Shown: positions 35,406 to 44,929 of the stretch, piece by piece
Numbering within the stretch: position 1 is the first letter of the stretch
Layout of the letters: each line of letters starts with the position of its first letter
NCBI RefSeq assembly: GCF_001053185.1
Contig: NZ_CSTD01000001.1
Span: 986,333 to 1,050,332, forward strand
DNA length: 64,000 nt
Origin: Mycobacterium bohemicum DSM 44277
Lineage (GTDB): Bacteria; Actinomycetota; Actinomycetes; Mycobacteriales; Mycobacteriaceae
Direction: 5' to 3'
Made by a program: the position numbers and the translations under genes
Notes under the pieces: generated by a model
The model's input: the letters and a program-made list of their open reading frames with translations, nothing else
Database searches by the model: none
Told to the model about the DNA's origin: nothing

Positions 35406-35773
35406 GCCCCGCCATCGTGTCCTGGCCGAATGTCACCCATTATTAATTGGCCAAGTGGTTCGGCGCGCATGTGTTCCAACCCGACGAGGATTGCGCCTAC
35501 AACCCGCTCAGTACCGCTCAGTTCTGCAATTGCCTCATTGACCGAGCGCGCTATACGTTCGGAGAATCGCGAGATGAGAGCTTCGATGATCATAGTCTTG
35601 CCGCCCGCGTGGCGGTAAACGGTCGCAGGCGAGCAATGCAATTTGCCGGCAAGCGCCTCAACTGTAAATGCCTCGAATCCCCTGCGTGAGACCAACTCCG
35701 AGGCAGCGGAAAGGATGCGCTCACGCGCAGCGGCGTTGCGGTCTGGCCCCAACGCCCAGTCCCTACGTGTCAT
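35366..35773 (-). CDS. TetR-type regulator truncated by a RelE fragment
   Basis: A 135-aa protein. N-terminal TetR DNA-binding domain (about 17-65; RILSAASELVSRRGFEAFTV, LHCSPATVYRHAGGK), then only about 60 residues of ligand domain before the sequence becomes GAVSTSPLVASGHR, which is RelE-derived DNA read out of frame. Usual length is about 190-210, so dimerisation and ligand binding are probably lost. A 10-bp inverted repeat upstream (35813-35842) could be its operator. Neighbouring SDR 36071 is divergent and a likely former target. Confidence 0.75.
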   Translation of the reverse strand: MTRRDWALGPDRNAAARERILSAASELVSRRGFEAFTVEALAGKLHCSPATVYRHAGGKTMIIEALISRFSERIARSVNEAIAELSGTERVVGAILVGLEHMRAEPLGQLIMGDIRPGHDGGAVSTSPLVASGHR

Positions 35774-35812
35774 GCCAAAGTCCTCTCATCACCCGTGATA
35801 GCTTCTCTCATT

Positions 35813-35842
35813 TGTGAGACACATTTGCGGCCGTGTCTCACA
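35813..35842. promoter_or_regulatory. Inverted repeat, likely TetR operator
   Basis: Perfect 10-bp arms TGTGAGACAC (35813-35822) and GTGTCTCACA (35833-35842) separated by 10 nt. It lies between the divergent truncated TetR gene and SDR gene. Confidence 0.6.
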
Positions 35843-36070
35843 CTAGTGCCTGGTCTAGGCCGTTCTGATGCGCCAACTGTCATGCCCAGCGCGGTCATCG
35901 GCCTTGCAGGCTGTCCGCAAGTCATTGACTGTGTCGGCTGCTGGCAATGACTCTAGAGACGGTGCCGCCCTGGACGTGCTCGCGTAGCGGTTCGGGCAGC
36001 CCCGTTGGCTTGGGGTTGCGTTGGCCGGGTCAGCGCCGTCGCTGATCGGATAGCTTTTCGGGAGTTGGAG

Positions 36071-37009
36071 ATGATTGATTTCGAAGGTCAAGTTGCGATA
36101 GTCACCGGAGCTGGTAGGGGTTTGGGCCGGCTCTACGTCATGGACTTAGCAAGTCGCGGAGCTTCGGTGGTGGTCAACGATCTAGGCGGCACGATGCGTG
36201 GCGAGGGTTCCGACACAAAGGTCGCGGATGAAGTCGTCACAGAAATCGTCGAAGCGGGTGGGAACGCCGTCCCGTCCTACGATTCAGTTGACAGCCCCGA
36301 AGGCGGAAACGCCATTGTCCAAACCGCTCTCGAACACTTCGGACGCCTTGACGCTGTGGTCAGCAATGCGGGCATCTTCAACAGCATCGCCTTCGACGAG
36401 ATGACGGCGACCGATTGGAGGCGGATGTTGTCGGTCCACTTGGACGGCGGTTTTCACCTGAGTCAACCCGCGTTCAAGGTAATGAAGAGACAGGGATACG
36501 GACGTTTCGTGTTTATCTCGTCGTCGGGCGGCATGTTCGGGCAGCATCTAGAAGCGCACTATGGTGCCGCAAAGGCGGGGCTGGTCGGGCTGAGCAACGT
36601 CATCGCGCTTGAGGGAGCCGACCACGGGATCGTCTCAAACACCGTCCTGCCGTTTGGCTTTTCGCGGATGGTCACCGAAACGGTGGACTCCAAGACGCTG
36701 GAAGAAACCGGACTGAAGGATATAATTGCACCAGAGAAGGTTGTGCCGATGGTCACTTATCTAGCCAGTCGTGCCTGCGAATGTACTCATCAGAACTACT
36801 CCGCCTTGGCAGGCAGATACGCAAGGGCGTTTATCGGTCTTGGGGACGGTTGGCTGGCCAATACAGAAGTCACCGCCACCGCCGACGATATCGCCGAACA
36901 CTTCTCCGAGATTTCAGGAACGGAATCGTTCACCATCCCCGCGAACATCTACGAGGAGCTATTCGGCGTAGTAGGTCGCCTCGGCGTTGACCTTGCGGAC
37001 GGAAAATAG
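36071..37009 (+). CDS. Short-chain dehydrogenase/reductase
   Basis: A 312-aa NAD(P)-dependent SDR. Cofactor loop TGAGRGLG at 12-19, NAG at 99-101, catalytic Ser150/151, Tyr164 and Lys168 (HYGAAKAG). The long C terminus (EISGTESFTIPANIYEELFG) resembles the dehydrogenase domain of multifunctional beta-oxidation proteins (HSD17B4-like). ATG 36071 is chosen (MIDFEGQVAIVTG, GGGAG site); the frame extends to 36005. Divergent from the truncated TetR with a palindrome between them. Confidence 0.88.
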   Translation: MIDFEGQVAIVTGAGRGLGRLYVMDLASRGASVVVNDLGGTMRGEGSDTKVADEVVTEIVEAGGNAVPSYDSVDSPEGGNAIVQTALEHFGRLDAVVSNAGIFNSIAFDEMTATDWRRMLSVHLDGGFHLSQPAFKVMKRQGYGRFVFISSSGGMFGQHLEAHYGAAKAGLVGLSNVIALEGADHGIVSNTVLPFGFSRMVTETVDSKTLEETGLKDIIAPEKVVPMVTYLASRACECTHQNYSALAGRYARAFIGLGDGWLANTEVTATADDIAEHFSEISGTESFTIPANIYEELFGVVGRLGVDLADGK

Positions 37010-37314
37010 CCGATGCCCGTGAGCTGCCTAGCCGGATTGCGCAGCGCTTTGGACGAATCATGCTAACTTGCTGCCGCGGCATAGCACAGCAAAGCCGGCG
37101 GAATTAGCGTCTGTGCAGGATGCGTGGCAAGCGGTCCCAGCGGCGCGCGCCCGCAGCCCCGGCGAGCCTGCGCTACAGACGATCTGGGTGTTGACGGGGC
37201 TACGATTCAGCAATGACCGGACCTACCAACGTGAAGCCGGCCCGCGATGTTCGGGCTGTTGAACAGTTCTTCTACAACGGCGAGCGCTTTATGACCATCC
37301 AGTTTGTGCGGACG

Positions 37315-38233
37315 TCACTGTGAGCGAGCGAGTTTCAGCATGTCCTTGGGCCTCATCGCGGCCATGACACCGCCGTCGCAGATGATGTCGGTGCCGGTGA
37401 GGTATCCGGGCTTGTCGCTGGCGCAAAACGCAAGCAGTTCGGCGATCTCTGATGGGCGGCCGAAGCGTTTGAGTGCGCCCAGCTGAGCCAGGGCGCCAGC
37501 GCCGGCTCCTTCCTCGAGCTTTCCCATGGGAGTGTCGAATGAGCCGGGTGAGACTGAGACCACGCGCGCGCCCTTGCGTCCGTACTGCGCGGCGATCGTC
37601 TTGCTGTACCAAATGACGAAGTTCTTACTGAGCATGTAGGCCAGTTGGGGCCGTCTCGCGGATGGCATCAGCTTGCACAGCGCCAGCAGCTCTGCGTGGA
37701 ACCGGTCGATGTCGGTTAAGGACCGCCTGTAGCGGCGCTTGGGGGTAACAACGGCCGGGAGCTGGTGTCCGGCGACGGAGGCGACGTTGACCAGGGCCAT
37801 GCCCTGGCTGGCGATGTCGTGGAAAGCGTTGTTGATCAGAACGGTGCCGACGGCATTGATGCGCAAGATCATCTCTGCTGATCCCATGCTCGGGCTGACG
37901 CCGGCGGTGTGAACGACCGAGGTGACGGTTCCGAGCTCTTGAGCGCGCGCGACGAGCTTGCTCACCGATTGGCAATCGGTGATATCGCAGAGGGTCGCGC
38001 ACAGTCAATCCCGGCGCCGCGGAGCTCCCGTTGGGCGGCGTCAAGGCGATCCTGGCTGACATCGCAGAGGGTCGCGCACAGTCAATCCCGGCGCCGCGGA
38101 GCTCCCGTTGGGCGGCGTCAAGGCGATCCTGGCTGACATCGCAGATCAGCACTCCGACTTGGCGACCTATGACATGGGCCACGGCCAGCCCCATACCACC
38201 AGCCCCGCCGGTCACTACTGCCAGCTTCGACAT
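37315..38233 (-). pseudogene. SDR gene disrupted by tandem duplication and frameshift
   Basis: The N-terminal part (ATG 38233, MSKLAVVTGGAGGMGLAVAH, then GVLICDVSQDRLDAAQRELR) and the rest (SVSKLVARAQELGTVTSVVH through LTGTDIICDGGVMAAMRPKD) form one classical SDR, but in two frames. A perfect 77-bp tandem repeat (37984-38137) lies between. Removing one unit would still leave the frames out of register by one, so a further indel is implied. Intact relatives are about 270-280 aa hydroxysteroid-dehydrogenase-like enzymes. Assembly error is possible. Confidence 0.75.
37984..38137. repeat. Perfect 77-bp tandem duplication inside an SDR gene
   Basis: Unit 1 (37984-38060) and unit 2 (38061-38137) are identical. 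The following 8 bases (ATCGCAGA) repeat the unit start, marking the likely slippage site. Confidence 0.92.
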
Positions 38234-38444
38234 CACAGATGGGTCCTCCGATTGCAGTTCACCAGCAGGTAGCGCATCCACGACGAGCGGGGCCCTCGCT
38301 CATCGGTGCGCGCAGGGGCTGCGTAGTGGGTTGGTGGGTGGGTGGCGCGCCAGGGCACCAATGTGGGCGACGGTGGTTGTAGTCGTGTTTTGCAGTGCTG
38401 AGCGGCGGGGATCCTTTGGCACGATGTAGCTGCCGGTTTTCGGG

Positions 38445-39485
38445 TCAGCCGCGGCTGAGGTGGGCGCGGATGGCCGAGATGGTGGCCGCGATAGCATCCG
38501 CGCTCCCGCCGCCGAACGGGGCGAGACTGGCAAAGCCGTGGGTAAGCGCATCGAACTGGCGGTGGTCTACGCTGACACCGGCCGAGCGCAGCGCCGTGGC
38601 GTATTCGTTTCCCTCGTCGCGCAGTGGATCGAATCCCGCGGTGAGCACCAGGGCCGGTGCCAGACCGGATAGGTCGGCGGCCTTCAGTGGCGATACCCGC
38701 GCATCGTCGGCTGCAAGGCCGGCGCCGTCCAGATACAACTCTTTGAACCAGTCCATGTCCTGCTTGGAGAGGAAGAATCCGTCTGAGAACAGGATGCGCG
38801 ACCGGGTTTCCGCGGACAGGTCGAGGCTCGGATAGAGCAACACCTGCAGCGCCGGTTGCCCAATGCCCTCGTCGCGGCTGCGCAGCGCGACCAGTGCCGC
38901 TAGATTTCCGCCCGCGCTGTCGCCGCCGACGCCGATTCGGGACGGGTCGGCGCCTAGTTCGGCGGCGTGTCCAAGTGCCCAGCGATAGGCCGCGACGCAG
39001 TCGTCGACCGCGGCTGGGGCCTTGTGTTCAGGCGCGCGCCGGTAGTCCACCGACAAAACATGTATCGCGGCGTCTTTGCAGATCATCCGGCACAGTCCGT
39101 CGTGGGATTCAATGTCGCCGACGACAAAACCACCGCCATGGAAGAAGACAAGCAGTGGGGCCGGCCCCGCGACGATCGGTCGGTAGTGTCGCGTCCGCAG
39201 GGGGCGGTCGGGTCCCGGAATCGTGAGGTCGGTGGTGGGGACGGCGACGCGGGTGCCCATCACCGAGTGCGAGTTCCGCATCAGGGCGCGGGCGATTCCA
39301 GGATCGCCAGCAGCCGACAGGCCGCCAGTGCGTGTGCGCAGTTGGGCGGCCAGTATTAACTGCAGCGTGCTGTCAAGGGTGTTGCCGTCGATGGTGACCC
39401 TTCTACGGCCAGCGAGGAGGCATTTGAGCCACGGCGGAATCCATGGCATGACCATGACACCGATACGAAGCGCCGTGTTGGTCAT
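38445..39485 (-). CDS. HSL-family esterase/lipase (alpha/beta hydrolase)
   Basis: A 346-aa hormone-sensitive-lipase-type esterase. HGGG oxyanion motif at 116-119, nucleophile S190 in GDSAGG, Asp in TAGFDPLRDEG (about 287) and His in DALTHGFASL (about 317). Likely hydrolyses short- to medium-chain acyl esters. ATG 39485 (MTNTALRIGVMVMPWIPPWL) is chosen over an earlier in-frame start at 39623. Two AT-rich palindromic sites lie upstream (39613-39633 and around 39704-39720), so it may belong to the P450-island regulon. Confidence 0.9.
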   Translation of the reverse strand: MTNTALRIGVMVMPWIPPWLKCLLAGRRRVTIDGNTLDSTLQLILAAQLRTRTGGLSAAGDPGIARALMRNSHSVMGTRVAVPTTDLTIPGPDRPLRTRHYRPIVAGPAPLLVFFHGGGFVVGDIESHDGLCRMICKDAAIHVLSVDYRRAPEHKAPAAVDDCVAAYRWALGHAAELGADPSRIGVGGDSAGGNLAALVALRSRDEGIGQPALQVLLYPSLDLSAETRSRILFSDGFFLSKQDMDWFKELYLDGAGLAADDARVSPLKAADLSGLAPALVLTAGFDPLRDEGNEYATALRSAGVSVDHRQFDALTHGFASLAPFGGGSADAIAATISAIRAHLSRG

Positions 39486-40083
39486 CGCGGCGGAGCGGCC
39501 GTTGGGCTGCCTGTGTGCCGCAGCGTCCCCTGGCGTACTACGGGGGAGCCCTGGCTGTAAACGAAGCTTCACTATCATTACCCGCCCTTTTCTCGGCTTC
39601 CTCAGGCACTGTAACCAGAACATATATTTGGTTCAAGAACAGGTGGCCTCAGCCCTTCATACCGGTTTGCAATGGTCATATCTGACCCGGACGGGATAAG
39701 TGCGGACAAATATTTGGTCGACCGTGCTCGCGGATGTATTTACTGATCCTTCGGTGACTGCGCGGGCCGCAACGTGGCATCCACAGCCACTATCGCCCAC
39801 GCAGCATATTGAACCGGGCAGCTGTTGTGGCGCTCTGCCTGGCGAAAACATATGGGCCAGTGCCTACTAACCGCCCAATTTGTCGGTGGGCCGCAGCCGC
39901 AGCCTCTAGGTGTAGAGACTCATCCACTGTGCGATGGTCGGCCCCAGGCGCTCGGGCACGAGCCAATCCGCGCCCCGTTGGCCGCCCGGCGCTCGGCACA
40001 CGGTTTCGTAGAGACACACCGCGGATCGCCTTCCCGTAAAGACTGCAGCGCCGTTTCAAGCTGTGCAGCTCGGCGCGAGCGGG
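39486..40083. other. Intergenic with AT-rich palindromes
   Basis: About 600 nt, no convincing gene. It carries AACCAGAACATATATTTGGT (39613-39632, arms AACCA/TGGTT) and a CAAATATTTG palindrome (within 39704-39720). Both resemble half of the CACCAGA...TCTGGTG sites further right. Confidence 0.45.
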
Positions 40084-41286
40084 CTAAACGGTTGTGACCG
40101 GAAGGCGTGCCCATCCTCGGACGCTGGAGGTGTGGGCTCTGCTTGCGTTGTCGTAGTCGACGGTCCAGTCAGTCCATCGCTTGAGGACCTCCTCGAAGGC
40201 GACGCGTGCCTCGAGTCGCGCTAGGGCTGAGCCAAGACAAAAGTGCAGTCCTTGTCCAAAACTGAGATGACCGCCTTTGCGGTGGATGTCGTAACGGTCG
40301 GGGTCAGTGAATCGCGTCTCGTCACGATTGGCAGATCCGTTGAGCAGCAACATGTATGACCCCTCTGCTACGGTGTCACCGTAGAGCTCGACGTCGCGAG
40401 CGACGTAGCGTGCCTGTACCGGTGATGGCGGCTCGTAGCGCAGCGTCTCCTCCACCGCCGAGGGGATCAGAGAGGAATCCGCGGCGAGTTCGCGTCGCTG
40501 ATCTGGATGCTCGCCGAGCAGCTGGCCCATGAATCCAATGAGCCGAGCGGTGGTTTCGTTTCCGGCGCCGGCGATCATCGCGGTATAGGCGAGCACTTCA
40601 GCGCGTTCGAGCCGGCGCCGTGATCCGTCTTGGTCTTCTACCTCTGCGTTGAGCAGATCTGTCATCAGGTCATCGGATGGATGTGTCGCCCTCCACTCGA
40701 TGTATTCGGCGAACATGGCGATCGCATCCTCGAAGATCGTCGGGCTGACACCGCCGGCTGCCTCCGATGCGCCGACCGTGATGCTCTTGTCATTGCGATC
40801 ACGGATCTGCTGCTGGCCTTCTTCGGGGATACCCAACAGGTAGCCGATCGTGCGCATCGGCATGATCGCGCCGAGATCAACGACGAAGTCGAACCCGTCC
40901 GCGTCGCGAAGCGGATCCAGTGCGCGCGAACAGAAACCGCGCACCAGGCTTTCTACGGCCAGCATCCGCCGAGGGGTGAAGACTCGAGACAACAAGCGCC
41001 GGTGCAGATCATGCAGCGGCGGATCCTCGAACAACAAGATGCCCGGCGGTACGTCGATGCCACTGAACAATATGTCGGCGGTCGTACCCCGTCCCGAGCG
41101 ATACGTGTGCCAATCGGGCAGAGCACGCGCCACGTCGTCGTAGCGACTGAGCGCATAGAAGTTGTACTTGTCGTTGAAATACAACGGGGCTTCGGCCCGC
41201 ATCCGTTTCCACACCGGATACGGATCATCGTCGATATCGAAGTCGAACGGGTCGTAGTACAGCCCCGCGGTTTGATTGCTGATCAC
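40084..41286 (-). CDS. Cytochrome P450 (first of four)
   Basis: A 400-aa soluble heme monooxygenase. I-helix AGAGNETT (239-246), ExxR as E280-R283, heme ligand C350 in FGQGLHFCLG. Start GTG 41286 (VISNQTAGLYYDPFDFDIDD) has AGAGG 5 nt upstream. The downstream-facing AveC-family gene ends 13 nt before it, suggesting one operon. No ferredoxin gene is adjacent in the window. Substrate unknown. Confidence 0.94.
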   Translation of the reverse strand: MISNQTAGLYYDPFDFDIDDDPYPVWKRMRAEAPLYFNDKYNFYALSRYDDVARALPDWHTYRSGRGTTADILFSGIDVPPGILLFEDPPLHDLHRRLLSRVFTPRRMLAVESLVRGFCSRALDPLRDADGFDFVVDLGAIMPMRTIGYLLGIPEEGQQQIRDRNDKSITVGASEAAGGVSPTIFEDAIAMFAEYIEWRATHPSDDLMTDLLNAEVEDQDGSRRRLERAEVLAYTAMIAGAGNETTARLIGFMGQLLGEHPDQRRELAADSSLIPSAVEETLRYEPPSPVQARYVARDVELYGDTVAEGSYMLLLNGSANRDETRFTDPDRYDIHRKGGHLSFGQGLHFCLGSALARLEARVAFEEVLKRWTDWTVDYDNASRAHTSSVRGWARLPVTTV

Positions 41287-41299
41287 AGATCCTCTTTCA

Positions 41300-42085
41300 C
41301 TACCTGGGTTGGTTCGGCACGCCAGGGAACAATTGCGCATCGGGACCCGAGGTCACGTAACCCATGTGTTTGGTCACGAGGTGGGGTGCGAAAAGGCTGC
41401 CGTAGAGCACGTTTCCGATGACGATGACCGCGACGACAGCCAGCACTGCCGACTGCACCTTGGTTTTCGAGAGCCGGTCGGCCCACATCTCGATGACATT
41501 GCGGCCTTGCGCATCCGTGCGGCCCACCAGATAGGTGAAGACCATCATCTGAATACCCATCGCGACAGCGTCATAGATCGGGTACTGGTGCAGGGTCCCC
41601 TCAAACAGTCCCAGTCCGGGGATCACGAAGGCGTAGTAGAAGACGCCGATCCGGGCGCCCAGGCCCCCGTTGAACAGCAAGGCCCAGCAGAACCCGACGG
41701 CCAGGCCCACGGCCAGCAGCGTGATCGGCCTGCGCCAGTTGAACCGTGCGCTCAGCCCGCGCCCCAGTGCGGCGCCGACGACGGCCGGAATGCAGAAGTA
41801 GCCGATGTACCCTAGGGGCACCGACGAGGGCAGCCCACCCCAGGTCATGTTCAACGGCCACCACGACGGCATGCGTGGAAGTGCCGGCGGAAATTGCGCA
41901 TACATCGCCCAGTCATACGGGGCTTCGATCCATGAGAACGAGATCGCCGAGATGCACAGCAGAAGCAGCGGGTGCAACCGGCGGCGGCGAACGCTCAGGT
42001 AGATCCCGGTGACGGTGAACCCGATGCCGCTCAGCCAGCCGAAGGCATTGGCCGCCGTCAGCAACGGCGTCAGCTCGGTCGTCAT
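41300..42085 (-). CDS. Spirocyclase AveC-family membrane protein (1)
   Basis: A 261-aa integral membrane protein with about seven hydrophobic helices, beginning MTTELTPLLTAANAFGWLSG. Characteristic segments include ISFSWIEAPYDWAMYAQFPP and NGGLGARIGVFYYAFVIPG. Homologues are annotated after AveC of avermectin biosynthesis (spiroketal formation/dehydration), but mycobacterial members have no proven reaction and often sit beside P450s. ATG 42085 overlaps the upstream small ORF's stop (ATGA). Shorter than the two related proteins at 55-57 kb. Confidence 0.8.
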   Translation of the reverse strand: MTTELTPLLTAANAFGWLSGIGFTVTGIYLSVRRRRLHPLLLLCISAISFSWIEAPYDWAMYAQFPPALPRMPSWWPLNMTWGGLPSSVPLGYIGYFCIPAVVGAALGRGLSARFNWRRPITLLAVGLAVGFCWALLFNGGLGARIGVFYYAFVIPGLGLFEGTLHQYPIYDAVAMGIQMMVFTYLVGRTDAQGRNVIEMWADRLSKTKVQSAVLAVVAVIVIGNVLYGSLFAPHLVTKHMGYVTSGPDAQLFPGVPNQPR

Positions 42086-42249
42086 GACGTAGTTTCTTGA
42101 CCCGAACGGCGGCGCGCTTCGGGGTCGAAATAACAGACCAGCCCGAAGATCACGATGATCAACCCGAGCAGCGTGCCGAGCATGATGACTGCGCCCACAC
42201 CCACACCCTTTCGCCAAACCAGCACCACGACCGCGTTAATAGTGGACAC
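42082..42249 (-). CDS. Small membrane peptide upstream of AveC-family gene
   Basis: About 55 aa with one transmembrane helix (VIMLGTLLGLIIVIFGLVCY) and a charged tail DPEARRRSGQETTS. Its stop overlaps the AveC start, so it is probably translated and coupled. The start is uncertain: GTG 42249, TTG 42270 or ATG 42183. Unknown function; perhaps a membrane accessory of the AveC protein. Confidence 0.5.
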   Translation of the reverse strand: MSTINAVVVLVWRKGVGVGAVIMLGTLLGLIIVIFGLVCYFDPEARRRSGQETTS

Positions 42250-42326
42250 TATTCTAAGGCGGTTGGTCAAGGCCGACTATCGTGAATGCCATCAACCGCT
42301 CAGCGCGGTCCAAGGAGAGAACAACC

Positions 42327-42992
42327 GTGCCCCAGCGACCGTCCGCCAAGGATCGGGCAACGGCAGATGCGCCGGTACAGGCCCTGCGCCGGCCCCGCGG
42401 TGAGCCGCGCCGACTTCTCCTGGATGCCGCGCGTGAGCTGTTCGCTCGCAAGGACTACCGCAGCACCACGACACGCGAGATCGCCGAAGCCGCTGACGTT
42501 AACGAGTACCTGCTGTTCCGCAACTTCGGCTCAAAAGCCGGACTGTTCCGGGAAGCCCTCGTCCTACCGTTCACCGATTTCGTCGACGAATTCGGCCGAA
42601 CGTGGCAATCAGTGGTCCCCGACGAAACCGACGAAGAGGAATTGGCAAGACATTTCGTCGGACAGCTCTACGACGTGGTCGTCGAACATCGAGGGCTTCT
42701 GCTGACGCTCGTCGCATCGGAGACGCTCAGCGAGGACGAGATCACCGACGCGGGTATCGCCGACATCACACGGGCGCTCGGCGTGCTCGGTCAGATCAGC
42801 GCTGAGGGCATGCGTCTGCGCGGGTTGCGGGCCGGCCGGCCCGACCTGCCCGCGCACACCACGGTCGCAACGATCGCCGGCATGGTCGCTTTGCGCTCGA
42901 CCTTCTTCGGGGCCAACCAGCCTTCCCGTGAGGCGATCGTCGACGAACTCGTCCAAGCGATCCTGCACGGTTTCCTGCATCGCTGCGACTGA
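42327..42992 (+). CDS. TetR-family transcriptional regulator
   Basis: A 221-aa regulator with an N-terminal HTH (about 30-76; LLDAARELFARKDYRSTTTR, ADVNEYLLFRNFGSK) and an all-helical ligand domain. GTG 42327 is chosen because AAGGAGAG lies 8 nt upstream; the frame opens at 42282. Divergent from the AveC/P450 operon, which it likely represses. Confidence 0.88.
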   Translation: MPQRPSAKDRATADAPVQALRRPRGEPRRLLLDAARELFARKDYRSTTTREIAEAADVNEYLLFRNFGSKAGLFREALVLPFTDFVDEFGRTWQSVVPDETDEEELARHFVGQLYDVVVEHRGLLLTLVASETLSEDEITDAGIADITRALGVLGQISAEGMRLRGLRAGRPDLPAHTTVATIAGMVALRSTFFGANQPSREAIVDELVQAILHGFLHRCD

Positions 42993-43066
42993 AAGCCAAG
43001 AACGGCGCGACCGAACATGCCGAATGAATCACCGCGGTGACCAGTCACGAAATGCGGCTGTAGACG

Positions 43067-44014
43067 TCATGGGCTGGTCAGGGCAGATCCCGGAGGCATT
43101 GTGGCGGTGATCAGGGAGCTGATCGGAAGGACACCGATCAGGTCGGCAGGCAGAGCGCGCCCGAGGCGCGCCATCAGCTCGCGGCTGTCGAGGGCGTCGA
43201 CGATCCATCCGCGGCGCGCAAGCCAATCGGCAATGTCGGTGAGGTCCTCGTGCTTGATGTAGGCCGCCACGTCCATGGTGACGCCGATCTTGTCGCGGAT
43301 CTCAGCGGCCCCCTGCCGCCAGCTGCTCATCCGATCCTCACCGAGATGAGTCGACGCACTGGGATAGGCGTCCGCTCCGATACAGCTACCCTCGGCGCTG
43401 AGCCCGAGTACCCGGTCGAAGAGGTGCTCCTGATCGGCAGACGACAGGTACGGAAGCAGCCCTTCGACCAGCCACGCCGTGGACGCCGAGGCATCAAAGC
43501 CCGCCGAGCTCAGCGTTGAGGGCCACTCGTCGTCGCGAAGATCGACCGGCACCGCACGCATATCCGCCACCGGCACCGCGCCATGCGCCCGCAACACGGT
43601 GTGCTTGAAACCCAGGACATTGGGTTGATCCACTTCGTAGACCACCACCCCGGACAGGCTGTTCAGGCGATAGGACCGGGCATCCAGACCGGCAGCGAGG
43701 ATGACCACCTGACGGATTCCCGCGGTGACGGCGGCGGCGAGGAAGTCGTCGAAGTGCACGGTTCTGCTGGCGACGTAATCGCGCCCGCTCGTGGCTGCCC
43801 GGCGGCCGTTGTCATCTTCGGGACCCATCCAGGACAGGTCACCGGAGGCCATCATCTGCCAACCGGGCTCCTCGACGGCCGCGACCAGCACAGCGGCGAA
43901 CTCGTCACGAAACAGCGGATCATTCTGGGCCGTCTCGGCGGCCCGCTGAGCCGCCACCCCCAGCGCGGTGGTTCCGAGATTGGTGGTGACATCCCAGCTG
44001 TTGTTGCCGGTCAT
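43067..44014 (-). CDS. PF04072-type SAM-dependent methyltransferase
   Basis: A 315-aa member of the large mycobacterial 'putative SAM-dependent methyltransferase' (leucine carboxyl methyltransferase-like) family. Segments: RTVHFDDFLAAAVTAGIRQV, VILAAGLDARSYRL (SAM motif I), VYEVDQPNVLGFK and AWLVEGLLPYL. O-methylation of a carboxyl or hydroxyl substrate is likely; the acceptor is unknown. Its ATG overlaps the stop of the upstream hydrolase (44011-44014), forming an operon. Confidence 0.9.
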   Translation of the reverse strand: MTGNNSWDVTTNLGTTALGVAAQRAAETAQNDPLFRDEFAAVLVAAVEEPGWQMMASGDLSWMGPEDDNGRRAATSGRDYVASRTVHFDDFLAAAVTAGIRQVVILAAGLDARSYRLNSLSGVVVYEVDQPNVLGFKHTVLRAHGAVPVADMRAVPVDLRDDEWPSTLSSAGFDASASTAWLVEGLLPYLSSADQEHLFDRVLGLSAEGSCIGADAYPSASTHLGEDRMSSWRQGAAEIRDKIGVTMDVAAYIKHEDLTDIADWLARRGWIVDALDSRELMARLGRALPADLIGVLPISSLITATMPPGSALTSP

Positions 44015-44847
44015 GACGCCGCCGCGATGTCGACGATGGCGCTGGCCAGCTCCTGGGGTGCATCGATCATCACGTAAGCGAGACTGTGCGGAATCGTGAT
44101 GAGCGTGGCCCGGGGGAAGTCACGGGCGAGCCGCTCGGCATCGGAGAAGGGAAACAATTTGTCCTCGGTTCCCCACACCACGGCCACCGGCTTGTCGAAG
44201 CGCTGGATCGCGTCGACCGCCCGCAGGGTCAGCGCCGGATCCAACGACGCGGTGACGGTGGCGGCTTGCGCACGCGTGGACTTGTTGGTCAGGAAGGCAC
44301 CGAACAGCTCGGCGCGTTCTCCCGCGGACAGTCGCGTGCGACACACCGCCCGCAGGAACACCTTCTGACCCACCGGGCTGGCCAGCATGGCGAGCATCGC
44401 TCGGCCCACCGCGGGACTTCGTCGGCACAACTGCACGACGAGCTTGAACTGGCCAGGCGGGAAGTGCTCGTAGCTGTCACAGTTAGTGAAGACCAGGCTG
44501 GCGATGCGCGACACGTCCAGCGAGGGGTCGCCCAGCGCGGCCAGCACCAGCCCGCCGCCGGTGTCGTTGGCCACCACCGTGACATCGTGTAGGTCGAGCT
44601 GGTCGAGAAAGGCCACGATGCGCCTCGCCGCGGCGCCGGCACCCAGATCGACATCGCGACCGACCGGCAGATGGGCACCCAGCGGCCAGGTCGGCACGAT
44701 GCAGCGCACCCGCCCCCCCAGCGCCGCCACCACCCGCTGCCAAATCGCCCCGCCGACGTAAACGCCGTGCACGAACACCACGACTGGCCCCGATCCGGTG
44801 TCGGTGAAGTCGATGACTGCGCCATCCACGGTGCAGCTGTTGCCCAT
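44011..44847 (-). CDS. Alpha/beta hydrolase with Asp nucleophile
   Basis: A 278-aa hydrolase. Oxyanion region VVVFVHGVYVGGAIWQ at about 20-35; nucleophile elbow VVANDTGGGL with aspartate, as in epoxide hydrolases and dehalogenases; acid in VVWGTEDKLFPF; histidine in TIPHSLAYV. ATG 44847 is preceded by AAAGGAGG. Co-translated with the methyltransferase. The TetR at 45571 lies upstream on the same strand (82 nt) and may control it. Confidence 0.86.
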   Translation of the reverse strand: MGNSCTVDGAVIDFTDTGSGPVVVFVHGVYVGGAIWQRVVAALGGRVRCIVPTWPLGAHLPVGRDVDLGAGAAARRIVAFLDQLDLHDVTVVANDTGGGLVLAALGDPSLDVSRIASLVFTNCDSYEHFPPGQFKLVVQLCRRSPAVGRAMLAMLASPVGQKVFLRAVCRTRLSAGERAELFGAFLTNKSTRAQAATVTASLDPALTLRAVDAIQRFDKPVAVVWGTEDKLFPFSDAERLARDFPRATLITIPHSLAYVMIDAPQELASAIVDIAAAS

Positions 44848-44929
44848 CACGCCTCCTTTGCCGGCAGCTTTGTCCATGAGATCTGCCCGCGTGACGTGCG
44901 AGCCTACATACAGGCTGTATGTGGGTCAA

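Noticed and set aside
37213..37323. 36-aa plus-strand ORF (MTGPTNVKPARDVRAVEQFF)
   Set aside because: Protein-like start but too short, no ribosome site and no recognised family; may be a fragment.
37984..38137. Phase-variable switch by 77-bp unit gain/loss
   Set aside because: Checked frames: one copy leaves a one-base mismatch and three copies meet a TGA, so no copy number restores the SDR.
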